64,000 bases of DNA from Bin87 sp963666865. Its GTDB lineage: Bacteria > Chloroflexota > Dehalococcoidia > Lucifugimonadales > UBA3495. Below are positions 1 through 9,166 of the stretch, in pieces; position 1 is the first letter of the stretch; each line of letters starts with the position of its first letter. The notes beneath the pieces are model-generated. The model was given only the letters and a program-made list of their open reading frames with translations, was not told the origin of the DNA and ran no database searches. The stretch covers positions 2,294,001-2,358,000 of the forward strand of contig OY763072.1 in NCBI GenBank assembly GCA_963666865.1, read 5' to 3'. The position numbers and the translations under genes were made by a program.

Positions 1-878
1 GAAATGCTGGGCTGACCGTTGGTGCGCGAAATCGTGTCCGATCCGGGAGTATCAATGGCGACCGTCGCCACATCCGACACCAATACCGCCGAGCCACCGC
101 CATTAGGGTTTTGACGGCCTCCCGCTTCCGACGCGCCGCGGCGGTAGTCAACGGGAAGGTCTGTAATGGAGTCGAGGTCGCCGTATCCGCGATAGGTGCG
201 CAGTCCGATGGCGCGTTCTCCCTGGTCCAGCGTGCCGGCGCTAACGTCAACGGAATTGCCGGAAACCGCAACGAAAACGTCCTGAATGGTCAGGCCGTAC
301 TCGTCCGCTCGCGCGGGATCTACGATGACGGATACCCTTTCCTCCACTCCGCCTTCCACCGTAACATCGTACACGCCATCTACCGCCTCCAGCCGGGGCA
401 GTATCTCATCGTCAACGATGCGCTGCAGGGCCGGAATGTCCCGGTCGCCGCTGACGCTCAGCCACATGATGGGGAAAATATCGGAGGTCAACCGTAGGAC
501 GTACGGGTCACCGGCTTCGTCCGGCAGTTCCAAACCGCTGACCTGACTGCGGATCTCCTCCTCAGCCGCTTCTACGTCAGTCCCGGGCGCAAAGTTGGCA
601 GTTACCAGGGAAAGGCCGCCGGTGGAAATGGACGTGGTTTTTTCCAGGTCCGGCATACCGACAATGACGTCCTCGACTTTAGTCGTGACGTCGGTGGCAA
701 CCGTGTTGGGGTCTCCCTGCTGGTAGGAAGTGGCTACGTAGATGATGGAGAAGCTGATTTCCGGGAACAGCTCCTGCTGGAGTTGGTTGTACGAGTAAAC
801 TCCGGCGGCCAGCACCAGCACCATCACCATGATGGTGACCGGCTTCCGCCGAAGGGCAAGTCCGGTCAAAAAGGTCAA
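1..878 (-). CDS. RND-family efflux transporter permease, N-terminal part
   Basis: The gene encodes the first ~292 residues of an AcrB/HAE1-type inner-membrane pump that uses the proton gradient for drug or metabolite export; the rest lies beyond the window. After a short basic N-terminus (ALRRKPVT) comes membrane segment 1 (VTIMVMVLVLAAGVYSY), then the periplasmic porter domain with the family hallmarks ELFPEI, GDPNTV, PDLEKTTS and a SGLELPDEAGDPYVLRLT-like stretch. The frame is open back to an in-frame TGA at 962-960 but contains no ATG or GTG before segment 1, so a TTG at 878 (or CTG at 890) is the probable start; no clear ribosome site is seen. The family call is firm; the start is not. 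Confidence 0.85.
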   Translation of the reverse strand, partial: MTFLTGLALRRKPVTIMVMVLVLAAGVYSYNQLQQELFPEISFSIIYVATSYQQGDPNTVATDVTTKVEDVIVGMPDLEKTTSISTGGLSLVTANFAPGTDVEAAEEEIRSQVSGLELPDEAGDPYVLRLTSDIFPIMWLSVSGDRDIPALQRIVDDEILPRLEAVDGVYDVTVEGGVEERVSVIVDPARADEYGLTIQDVFVAVSGNSVDVSAGTLDQGERAIGLRTYRGYGDLDSITDLPVDYRRGASEAGGRQNPNGGGSAVLVSDVATVAIDTPGSDTISRTNGQPSI

Positions 879-1013
879 TTTGACATCCAGTAGCGCGCCA
901 GCCCGTCGCCTTCTCGCTTTGCGGCGGTTACGCGGCGAATTTCGGTGGCAATGGGTGAATCAATGATACCAGACGGCAAACCATCCCCCTCAATCCGCCG
1001 CGCCATCGCGCTG

Positions 1014-1042
1014 TTGCCGGTGGCGGCGCCTCTGTGTACACT
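1014..1042 (+). promoter_or_regulatory. sigma70-like promoter for the luciferase-like oxidoreductase
   Basis: The -35 box TTGCCG (1014-1019) and -10 box TACACT (1037-1042) are separated by 17 bp and lie just upstream of the gene starting at 1075. This is recognised by eye only. Confidence 0.4.
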
Positions 1043-1074
1043 GCGGCCACTTTTACCATGAGTTGGAGCCCACG

Positions 1075-2118
1075 ATGGATTTCGCTTTGTTTTCCCATAT
1101 TCCCTGGCCCGAAGAACATACGCCGCGTCAATTGTTTTCGGATCTGTCGGAACAGGCCATCGTGGGAGAAGGATTGGGATTCAAGGCAATCTGGCTCGCC
1201 GAGCACCATTTCACCCGGTACGGCTTGGGCGCCTCGTCGCTGATTATTGCCAGCAATATCGCGGCGCAGACGGAGCGTATCCGGCTGGGGACCGCCGTGC
1301 TCATTCCGCCTCTCCATCATCCCGTTCGCCTCGCCGAGGACACCGCCACCCTGGACGTGCTGAGCGACGGTCGCGTGGATGTCGGGTTCGGCCGCGGCGC
1401 CGCCGGCTCGGAGTACGTCAATTTTGGCATCGACCATGATGAAAGCCAGGCCCGCTATCGGGAAACCATCGAGATGGTGGAAAGGTTGTGGACGACTCCC
1501 GACTGCGCGTTTGACGGGAAATACTACTCAGCAAAGCATCTGAACCTGGTGCCGGTTCCGTTGCAACAGCCGCACCCGCCGGTGTACGTAGCCGCCACGC
1601 GCAGCGCGGAATCTCTCGATTTCGTGGCGTCAACCGGCCGCCGGCTGATCATCGGAGTGGTGCTGAACACTGACGATGCTATCGACTTGCTGCGGCGGTA
1701 TCTGGATCTTTCCGATGCCAGCGGTCATTCCGCCACCGCTACCGACGTGCCGTTCTTCCGTTACTTCTACGTAGCGGAGACTGAAGAACAGGCCCATCGG
1801 GACGCCCGGGAGGCCCTCAATTGGACTCTTGACATAAATACCTGGCGGAGGGAATTCACGGTGGGAAGCGAGGTGTATCACAGTATCGACGACTACCGCC
1901 GCCGGCGCGCCACGTTCCCGCCAGCCTACGAATACTTGGTGGAACACCGGGCCTTTATCGGAACGCCGGACCAGTGCGCCGCCAAAATACAGGCTTTGCA
2001 TGACGCCGGCGTCCGTTACTTTGGATGCAACTTCGCCTTCGGCGGGCTGGATCAGAAGAAGCAGCTACGGTCCATGGAGCTATTCGCCCGGGAAGTGATG
2101 CCCCGCTTTATTGACTAG
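1075..2118 (+). CDS. LLM-class (luciferase-like) flavin-dependent oxidoreductase
   Basis: A 347-residue TIM-barrel flavoprotein of the bacterial-luciferase superfamily, which uses FMN (or F420) to oxidise small organic substrates; the substrate cannot be told from sequence. Visible family features are the N-terminal strand MDFALFSHIPWPEE, the AIWLAEHHF motif near residue 45, IRLGTAVLIPPLHHPVRLAE, the barrel motif GRVDVGFGRG near residue 115, and a C-terminal GTPDQCAAKIQ segment typical of the family. The ATG at 1075 has GGAG at 1065-1068 and is preferred over a TTG four codons upstream. It is transcribed alone from a likely promoter at 1014-1042 and faces the IS630 element and an MFS gene convergently. 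Confidence 0.9.
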   Translation: MDFALFSHIPWPEEHTPRQLFSDLSEQAIVGEGLGFKAIWLAEHHFTRYGLGASSLIIASNIAAQTERIRLGTAVLIPPLHHPVRLAEDTATLDVLSDGRVDVGFGRGAAGSEYVNFGIDHDESQARYRETIEMVERLWTTPDCAFDGKYYSAKHLNLVPVPLQQPHPPVYVAATRSAESLDFVASTGRRLIIGVVLNTDDAIDLLRRYLDLSDASGHSATATDVPFFRYFYVAETEEQAHRDAREALNWTLDINTWRREFTVGSEVYHSIDDYRRRRATFPPAYEYLVEHRAFIGTPDQCAAKIQALHDAGVRYFGCNFAFGGLDQKKQLRSMELFAREVMPRFID

Positions 2119-2133
2119 GGCGCCGGCGTACTA

Positions 2134-3356
2134 GTATTGGTTCAAATCAATAATCGAAGGTCTTGGACCTGATCGGTTGGAGTCCTTATGCTGGCTGCAA
2201 ATTCGGGTTGCGGGGAGGTGCAGCAGCCATGTCCGGGAAGCGATACACCATAGAGTTGACTGAGGAGGAACGAGAAGAACTGAACCGGTTGATCCGGAGC
2301 GGCAAACACGCGGCGCGCATCACCACCCGAGCCCGCATCCTGATCAAGATAGATGAGGGTTGGAACGTACCACAGATCGCGGCGGCTCTGGACGTGTCCG
2401 AAGGCACGGTGTACCGGGTCAAGCGGCGATACGCCGCAGATGGTTTGGACGGCGTGGTGCGGGACCGGGTGCAGGCCAACCGCTTCCGCAAACTGGACCA
2501 GAAGGGAGAGGCACATCTGATTGCTCTGGCGTGCAGCGACGCCCCAGAGGGCCACGACCATTGGACTTTGCAGTTGCTGGCCGACCAGATGGTAGAGTTG
2601 GGAGTGGTGGAGAGCCTCTCGTACGAGACGGTACGCCTCAAACTCAAAAAAACGTCCTCAAGCCGTGGCGCAAGCAGCAGTGGTGCATTCCCAAAGTAGG
2701 GGGTGAATTTGTGGCGGCAATGGAGGACGTGCTGGACCTGTACGCCGAACCCTACGACCCTGACCGTCCGGTGGTGTGTTTTGACGAGACCTCGACCCAA
2801 CTGCTGGCCGACGTGCGGGGACCGCTGCCTCCCCAACCCGGGCGACCACGACGGCAGGACTATGAGTATCGCCGCGCCGGTACCCGCAACCTCTTCCTAG
2901 CCTGTGAGCCGTTGGCCGGCTGGCGGCATATCGCCATCACCGAACGCCGCACCATGCAGGACTTCGCCTACCAGATGCAGTGGCTGGCGGACGAAGCCTA
3001 CCCCGACGCCCCGGTGATCCGAGTGGTCCTGGACAATCTCAACATCCACCGCATGGCCTCTCTCTACGAGACCTTTCCCGCCGCCGAAGCCCGCCGCATC
3101 GTGAAACGCTTGGAGTTTCACCACACACCCAAACATGCCAGTTGGCTCAACATGGCGGAGATTGAGTTCAGCGTATTGACCAGAGACTGCCTCCGGAGAC
3201 GCCACGGCGACGAAGTGGCACTTGCTGGAGCCATCAACGCGTATCAGATCCGGCGCAACGTCGCCATGGCCACCATCAACTGGGGTTTCAGCACCCAGGA
3301 TGCTCGCTCCAAACTCCATCGCCTCTATCCCTGCAATTCCTGATTTGATCCGATAC
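2134..3356 (+). mobile_element. Complete IS630-family insertion sequence (1223 bp)
   Basis: The ends form imperfect inverted repeats: GTATTGGTTCAAATCA at the left (2134-2149) and its near-complement TGATTTGATCCGATAC at the right (3341-3356), matching at 14 of 16 positions. Both ends are flanked by a duplicated TA (2132-2133 and 3357-3358) inside the sequence CTAG, the known preferred IS630 target. The single gene inside carries an intact DDE triad and needs a -1 frameshift. The element is inserted exactly in the stop codon of the MFS gene on the opposite strand, and the duplication restores that stop. Confidence 0.9.
2229..3343 (+). CDS. IS630-family DDE transposase, made by -1 frameshifting
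   Basis: Two overlapping frames encode one transposase. Frame A (2229-2699) has the helix-turn-helix part (VPQIAAALDVSEGTVYRVKRR near residue 50) and frame B continues to 3343 with the catalytic domain. A run of seven A at 2646-2652 lies where the frames meet; a -1 slip there turns LKLKK-TSS into LKLKK-NVLKPW, a sequence typical of intact family members. The catalytic Asp, Asp and Glu are visible in VVCFDET, VLDNLNIH and NMAEIEFS. The ATG at 2229 has GGGAGG about 10 nt upstream. Frame order and the intact DDE residues suggest programmed frameshifting rather than decay, but a plain frameshift mutation cannot be excluded. Confidence 0.88.
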
Positions 3357-4858
3357 TAGTCGTTGCCGGCTGGCCGTGGTGTTGGTTCCGGCTGCGTCCC
3401 GACGTCCCCTTCGACCGCGGTTCTCCGGCTGGTGAGGGCGCGATAAACTGTGATGGCAACGCCAATGGCCATCGCCACGCCCAGCGCCAAAAACGCCCAG
3501 CGCAGTCCAGCGACGAACGCCGTGGCGACTTCGGGGTTCACGGCTTCCAGCTTCGGTTCCACTCCGTAGGTCGCCATGGTCGTAACGACGATCATGGTGG
3601 CCACGGCCACGCTCACCACGTTTGCGGAGTTTCGCACCAATTGAGTCAGCGCCGAAACCACGCCGTAGCGGCTGCGTTCCACGACGCTCAGGATGCTGCT
3701 GTTGTTCGGGGAATTGAATATTCCGTTGCCGGAACTCTGCATCATCATCGTGCCGACCACGACCCAAACCGGAGTACGCTCCGCCAGGGCAAATGCCATG
3801 ATAAAACACCCCGCCGCGGTTATCGCGATGCCGCATACCGTCGGAACGCGCCAACCGAAACGGTCAGCTACCCGGCCGCTGAAGGGGCCAATCAACACCA
3901 TGCACACGGCTGGCGGGATCATCATCAGCCCCACCTGCTCCGGTGAGTACTCCAATACCCGTTGCAGGTAGAACGGCATCATGAACCGAGCCGCCGAGGA
4001 ACCGAAAAAGGACAGCCACGCTGCCGCCACGCCCAGCCCGAAAATCCGGTTGGCGAACAGCCGCAGTTCCAGCATTGGCGAGTCGACGCGCAACTCCCAC
4101 CAGATGAACGCCGCCATGAAGACGACAACCGCAACTGTGCCGACGATGACCGGCGTTGACAACCAGCCCAACACGTTTCCGTTGCCCACCACCAGCAGCA
4201 GCACCAACAGGAACACCCCGGACACCGCGGCTCCGGTCCAGTCAAATGTGTTTCGCCCCCGGTGATACTGACCCGCATTGGCACCGCGTTCCAGGAGGAA
4301 CCATGCCATTACCAGGACCAGACTGCCGGCGGGGACGTTGATGAAGAAAACCGACTGCCAGCCCAGCCACGCCACCAGGAAACCGCCCACCGCCGGTCCG
4401 GCGATAGCTCCCATTCCCACCACGCTCAGGTGCGTCCCCAGCGCTTTGCCCCGCTCCGAGTCCGGGAAAGCCGCTATCATCATTCCCATCCCACAGCCCT
4501 GGACCATACCCGCGCCGACGCCCTTCAGAACGCGCATCGCCACCAGGAACTCGAGGCTGGTGGCCAGCGACGCCCCCAGAGAGGCCAGCACGAAGATCGC
4601 CGTACCCGCGACGTAAACCCGGCGACGTCCGATAACGTCGCCCAGCCGCCCCATGGGCAGGAGCAGTACGCTGATTACCAGGGCGTAGGCAACCACAACC
4701 CACTGCACCGACTCCAGTGAGGCATCGAAATGCGCCTCGATACCCGGCAGCGCGACCAGCACGCTGCCGTGGTCAACCACCGAAAAGAACGTTCCGGTGG
4801 CGATGGTCCAGAAGGCCCACCACTTGTAGGACGGGCTGGTCGTGATGCGCTGGATCAA
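3356..4858 (-). CDS. MFS exporter, DHA2 (14-TM, EmrB/QacA-like) family
   Basis: A 500-residue, very hydrophobic proton-driven exporter. It has the DHA2 length and motifs: GRLGDVIGRRRVYVAG (motif A, near residue 73), RVLKGVGAGMVQG, and the antiporter motif C SVVGMGAIAGPAVGG near residue 145. Substrates in this family are drugs, dyes and detergents; none can be assigned here. The stop codon TAG (3358-3356) coincides with the IS630 target site, so the insertion left the protein intact. A TATAAT hexamer about 40 bp upstream (near 4897-4902) could be its -10 box. The C-terminus after the last membrane segment is a charged tail. Confidence 0.9.
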   Translation of the reverse strand: MIQRITTSPSYKWWAFWTIATGTFFSVVDHGSVLVALPGIEAHFDASLESVQWVVVAYALVISVLLLPMGRLGDVIGRRRVYVAGTAIFVLASLGASLATSLEFLVAMRVLKGVGAGMVQGCGMGMMIAAFPDSERGKALGTHLSVVGMGAIAGPAVGGFLVAWLGWQSVFFINVPAGSLVLVMAWFLLERGANAGQYHRGRNTFDWTGAAVSGVFLLVLLLVVGNGNVLGWLSTPVIVGTVAVVVFMAAFIWWELRVDSPMLELRLFANRIFGLGVAAAWLSFFGSSAARFMMPFYLQRVLEYSPEQVGLMMIPPAVCMVLIGPFSGRVADRFGWRVPTVCGIAITAAGCFIMAFALAERTPVWVVVGTMMMQSSGNGIFNSPNNSSILSVVERSRYGVVSALTQLVRNSANVVSVAVATMIVVTTMATYGVEPKLEAVNPEVATAFVAGLRWAFLALGVAMAIGVAITVYRALTSRRTAVEGDVGTQPEPTPRPAGND

Positions 4859-4951
4859 TCCAAATAGCTCTACGCGGACGAAGTGAAGTGATTGCTAATT
4901 ATAATGCTGTTTTCGCCGAATTATGCCGCAAAAATGGGGTGGCGCTACGTA

Positions 4952-6169
4952 TCATGCCAGCCGGCGTACTCGGCCCAGAGTCACACAGCAAACCAGCGCC
5001 AGACCCAACCCTAAAGCGCCGATGGTGGCCATGGCAGTCGACGGCGAGGTGACGTCGGACAGTATGCCGACGCCGAGGCTGGCTACGACCAGGAAGCCGC
5101 GGTCGAAGCTTTGCAGGCTGGTCATGCGTCCGCGCAGCCGGTCGGGGGAAAGGGTCTGTATCAGGGTTCCTCGGGTGGTGCGAAAGAGCGACTGGCTGAA
5201 GGCCATCGCCGCGATGACGATAAACGCCAGCGCCATCCACTGGGAATAAGCGAACATCACCAGCGTTACGGAACTCATGATCGCGGCCCCCAGCACCACC
5301 TTGCCCTTGGGGAACACGAATCCGAAAGTCGCAATGCCGAGAGCGGCCAGCAACCCGCCGATACCCGTGATCGACAGCAGATAGCCACCAACATTCGCTT
5401 CCCGTTGCAATACCTCCGTGGTGAATACCGGGAAGAGGAACCACGCCGGGTGGAGGATGATATTTGGTATCACCGACAGGACCATCAGCTGGAAGAAAGC
5501 CCGTTCACCATTCCAGACGTAGCGGAAGCCCTCAATCATATCCGCCAGCGCGGAACGGCGCCGGCGGGCGTCGCCAGGCTCGTAATAAGGGGTCCGCATT
5601 TGGAAAACCATCACGGCGTTGCAGAGATACAGGCATGATTCGATGGTGAAATTCCAGAAATATCCCAGGGTGAAAATCAGGATGCCACCGATGAACGGCC
5701 CCACGATACGGGTGCCGGTGATGGTCAGCACGTTGGTTGCCAGGGCGTTGCCCAGCATGTCCCGGGGCACAGTACCGGCAATCAGGGACTGGCGCATCGG
5801 CTGCACTATGGAATGACAGGTTCCGGCCAGGATAACGTACACGTAAGCATGCCACACCGCCACGCGTTCCGACAGGACTAGCAGGGCAAACGCGAAAGCC
5901 AAACCGGCCATCACCGTTTGGAACGTCATGACCAGTTTGCGCCGGTCAAACCGGTCGCTGAGGACGCCACCCCAGGGTCCGGCCACCAATCCAGGCAAGG
6001 TGTTGATGCCACCGACGGTGACCACCAGCAATCCGGCCACGTTTGAACCTTCCGACAGGTCCCGTACCAACCACCCTACGCTTAACAGCTGCAGCCATTG
6101 GGCGTTGTTAGCGAAGAAATTCCCGATCCACAGGAACCGGAAATCACGGTAAGCCAGCCACGCGTCCAA
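4952..6169 (-). CDS. MFS transporter (MFS_3/DHA3-like), paralog of the next gene
   Basis: A ~405-residue, 12-TM permease resembling the MFS_3 group (enterobactin-exporter-like). It opens with DAWLAYRDFRFLWIGNFF and has motif A as GVLSDRFDRRKLVM near residue 70. It is clearly paralogous to the upstream gene (shared RLHTLDAWL.YRDFR.LW, NTLPGL, QPM.Q.LI..TVPR, FIGG/FVGGILI). Its start is unclear: the position matching the paralog's ATG reads CTT here. A TTG at 6169 or, with an AGGTGG box just upstream, a rare ATT at 6205 are the options. The upstream paralog ends at 6213, so the two are almost certainly co-transcribed. Substrate unknown. Confidence 0.85.
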   Translation of the reverse strand: MDAWLAYRDFRFLWIGNFFANNAQWLQLLSVGWLVRDLSEGSNVAGLLVVTVGGINTLPGLVAGPWGGVLSDRFDRRKLVMTFQTVMAGLAFAFALLVLSERVAVWHAYVYVILAGTCHSIVQPMRQSLIAGTVPRDMLGNALATNVLTITGTRIVGPFIGGILIFTLGYFWNFTIESCLYLCNAVMVFQMRTPYYEPGDARRRRSALADMIEGFRYVWNGERAFFQLMVLSVIPNIILHPAWFLFPVFTTEVLQREANVGGYLLSITGIGGLLAALGIATFGFVFPKGKVVLGAAIMSSVTLVMFAYSQWMALAFIVIAAMAFSQSLFRTTRGTLIQTLSPDRLRGRMTSLQSFDRGFLVVASLGVGILSDVTSPSTAMATIGALGLGLALVCCVTLGRVRRLA

Positions 6170-6212
6170 CGTGTGCAGGCGGGGAAGCCTAGCGACGCGA
6201 AAAATGTTCCAC

Positions 6213-7454
6213 CTACCGCAAGGCGCGCACCCGGCGGAGCGTGAGGAAGCAGACCACCGTCAGCGTCAACCCAAGGGAACCGATGGCCAATATCGCCATG
6301 GAAGACGACGTGAAATCAGCGAACATTCCTATCAGCACGCTCACGCCAATCAGGAAGGAACGCTCGTAGGCCAGCAGCGCCATGGTGCGGGCTCGAAAAC
6401 GGTCGGGGACGATGGTGAGCACCAGTGTCCCCGCGGCGGTGCGGAAGTAAGCTTGGAAAAACGACTGGACCCCCAGGACGACGAAGGCCGCCCAGAGCCA
6501 GTACGAATAGGGGAACAGCATGGTGGTTATGGAGCTCAAGGCAGCCGCGACGAACAGAACGTAGCCGCGGCGGAAGGGGAAGCCCCAGGTGGCTATGGTT
6601 AGGGTCGAAATCAGGCCACCCCATCCCGTGACCGCCAGCAGGTATCCGCCCATGTTGGCGTGGGCCTGCAACACCTCAACGGTGAACAGGGGCAACAGGA
6701 ACCACACCGGATGCAGAATGGTGTTGGGAATGACGGACAACACGGCGATCTCTAGCACTTCACGCTGTTGCCGCCACAGGTGCATGATGCCGTCACGGAT
6801 GTCCGCCAGTGGCGTGATGCGCTTGGTCTCTCCCTCGGGCGCCGCCGCAGCATAACGGACCTGCATCGGAAGCAGCATGAGAACTACCCCCAGGTACAGC
6901 GCCGCTTCCAGGGCAAAGTTCCAAAAATACCCCAACGTGATGATCAACATCCCGCCCACGAACGGGCCGAAGATGCGGGTGCCGGTTACGGTCAACGTAT
7001 TGATGGCGTAAGCGTTGACCAGGGACTCGCGAGGGACCGTGTTGGAAATCAGTACCTGTTGCATCGGTTGGGTGATGGCGAGGAAGGACCCTGAAATCAA
7101 CACGTAGGCATAGGCATGCCACCACCTGATGTATTCGCTGGAGACCAAGAGGGCGAAAGCCAACGCCATCGCCGCACTGCAGGATTGTAGAGTGATCACC
7201 AGCTTGCGACGGTCCAGCCGGTCACCCAAGACACCGGCGACGGGGTTCATCAGCAGGCCGGGCAGGGTGTTAAGGGCGCTGACCGACACCACCAACAGAC
7301 CGCCTCTGCCTGATCCTTCCGAAAGCCCCTGGACCAGCCATCCAATGCTCAACAACTGGAGCCACTGGGCGGTGAACCCGCAGAAATTGGCGAACCACAG
7401 CAGACGAAAGTCTCGATATTCCAGCCAGGCGTCCAGCGTATGCAAACGCGGCAT
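6213..7454 (-). CDS. MFS transporter (MFS_3/DHA3-like), first of a tandem pair
   Basis: A 413-residue, 12-TM major-facilitator permease. The ATG at 7454 gives MPRLHTLDAWLEYRDFR, matching its downstream paralog; the frame runs 33 codons further upstream but that extension is basic, non-conserved and unlike a transporter N-terminus. Motif A appears as GVLGDRLDRRKLVI near residue 75. The pair probably arose by tandem duplication and may form a heterodimeric or two-substrate export system. No regulator is adjacent, and a divergent DUF1800 gene lies upstream. Confidence 0.87.
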   Translation of the reverse strand: MPRLHTLDAWLEYRDFRLLWFANFCGFTAQWLQLLSIGWLVQGLSEGSGRGGLLVVSVSALNTLPGLLMNPVAGVLGDRLDRRKLVITLQSCSAAMALAFALLVSSEYIRWWHAYAYVLISGSFLAITQPMQQVLISNTVPRESLVNAYAINTLTVTGTRIFGPFVGGMLIITLGYFWNFALEAALYLGVVLMLLPMQVRYAAAAPEGETKRITPLADIRDGIMHLWRQQREVLEIAVLSVIPNTILHPVWFLLPLFTVEVLQAHANMGGYLLAVTGWGGLISTLTIATWGFPFRRGYVLFVAAALSSITTMLFPYSYWLWAAFVVLGVQSFFQAYFRTAAGTLVLTIVPDRFRARTMALLAYERSFLIGVSVLIGMFADFTSSSMAILAIGSLGLTLTVVCFLTLRRVRALR

Positions 7455-7693
7455 TCTCAGGAAGCCAAAAATAAGCCTACTCTCGCGGTGGTGGTTTGCC
7501 CGGCATATGTGGGGCGTCGGCGGCGATTGCGTACGGGGGCCGTCAGCCGCCACATAGTGCGCCCCGACCGAAAGGATGTCAATGCTGCTGATTGCTCCAA
7601 ATCATCGCGGCGCCCCGCTGTGGTATGATGGCGGCCACTGGAAATGGACTATTTGCCCGCTCCAATCTCCCGGTATCCGTCCGAGGCCGCCCC

Positions 7694-9142
7694 ATGACTC
7701 TAGCCAACACCAAGCCTGTTGCTGCCCCCATCACCACACCCGACCCGCAACGCGCTCTGATCGCCCATCTGCTCCGCCGGGCCGGTTTCGGCGCAACTCC
7801 CGGGGAACTCGACACGCACTGCGCGTGGGGTTATGAGGCTACGGTGGAGTGGCTGCTGCACCCGGAGGGCCAACCCGGTCTGGACGAGGACATCATCGAG
7901 CGGTACTACATCGACTGGAAAGAGAGCCGGAACATCGAAGGGGCGCTCACCGAAACGGTGTACCGGATGAACGGCAACGCCGGCGTCAAACCGTTGCAGG
8001 AAAAGATCGCCCTGTTCTGGCACGGTGTTTTCGCCACCGGCCTGGCGAAGGTTCTCCACGAAAAGACCATGCTCAACCAGATTGACTTGTTCCGGGAGTA
8101 TGGTTTGGGAAGTTTCCAGGAACTGCTCCGGCGATTGGCTCGCGATCCGGCAATGATTTTCTGGTTGGATAACAACTTCAACCACAAGGACGCCATCAAC
8201 GAAAACTGGGGCCGGGAGCTGCTGGAACTCTTCTCCATGGGCGTCGGCATGGATGGGCAGGAGAATTACACCGAGGACGACGTTCAGGAAGCCGCCCGCG
8301 CCTTCACCGGCTGGACCATCGACGACGACAACGTGGCCAGCATCCCCTACGGCAAGACCCCGTGGCTCTTCCGCTACAACCCCGACGACCACGACGACGG
8401 CATCAAGACCTTCCAGGGCGAAACGGGCAATTTCAACGGCGACGATATCATCGAAATCGTATGCCGCCAGCCGGCCACGGCTCGATTCATCAGCCGCCAC
8501 CTTTACAACTTCTTCGTCGCCGACGACGTGCAGGTTCCGGCCTGGCAGAACACGCCGCCGGCCGACCCGGAAGCCATCGCACTGCTGGAGGAAGAATACT
8601 TCCGCTCCGGCTACGACATCCGGTCCATGCTACGACTAATGTTTGCTTCGGACTTCTTCAAGTCAGAAAACGCCCGATTTGCCCGGGTAAAGAGTCCAGC
8701 CGAGGTGGTGGTGGGAACCCTGCACCTGGTGGGGGATTTCAAATTTCCCCGCACCGGCATCATGGACACGGCCCTGGAATGCCGCTATATGAACCAGGAC
8801 CTGCTCAATCCGCCGTCGGTGGAGGGTTGGCATACCGGACGGGAGTGGATCGACAGCGGCAGCATGGTGGAGCGCATCAACTTTGTAGCCGACAACCTGG
8901 GCGATGCCACCCATTCCGGTGTCCGGAACATGGTGGACATTCTTCTGGCGCGCGGACCGGAGGCCGCCGGCATCGTGGACGGGTGCCTGGAGTTGCTGGG
9001 CTGCGTAATCCTCCGGGAAGACAACCGCACCGCCCTGGTGGCGCAGGCGGAACAGGCCCTGAACGATAGCGCTGATACCGAGTCGGTGATCCTGAACGCG
9101 CTGCGGATGATCGGTTCGACCCGAGAGTACCAGTTTGCGTGA
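7694..9142 (+). CDS. DUF1800 family protein (locus 1)
   Basis: A 482-residue DUF1800 protein of unknown biochemical role. Family hallmarks are LLRRAGFGATPGE near residue 20, KIALFWHGVFATG, the strongly conserved NENWGRELLELFSMGVG near residue 175, ARAFTGW, RFISRHLYNFFV and VEGWHTGREWIDSG near residue 380. No signal peptide or membrane segment is visible, so it is predicted cytoplasmic, whereas many relatives are exported. The ATG at 7694 is chosen because the upstream extension lacks family similarity; a GAGG lies about 8 nt upstream and a TATGAT -10-like box at 7624-7629. A second paralog is at 45599-47005. DUF1800 usually pairs with DUF1501, but here the next genes are an acyl-CoA dehydrogenase and an NHL protein. 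Confidence 0.88.
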   Translation: MTLANTKPVAAPITTPDPQRALIAHLLRRAGFGATPGELDTHCAWGYEATVEWLLHPEGQPGLDEDIIERYYIDWKESRNIEGALTETVYRMNGNAGVKPLQEKIALFWHGVFATGLAKVLHEKTMLNQIDLFREYGLGSFQELLRRLARDPAMIFWLDNNFNHKDAINENWGRELLELFSMGVGMDGQENYTEDDVQEAARAFTGWTIDDDNVASIPYGKTPWLFRYNPDDHDDGIKTFQGETGNFNGDDIIEIVCRQPATARFISRHLYNFFVADDVQVPAWQNTPPADPEAIALLEEEYFRSGYDIRSMLRLMFASDFFKSENARFARVKSPAEVVVGTLHLVGDFKFPRTGIMDTALECRYMNQDLLNPPSVEGWHTGREWIDSGSMVERINFVADNLGDATHSGVRNMVDILLARGPEAAGIVDGCLELLGCVILREDNRTALVAQAEQALNDSADTESVILNALRMIGSTREYQFA

Positions 9143-9166
9143 AACGCCCATAAGGGTTGACCACCC

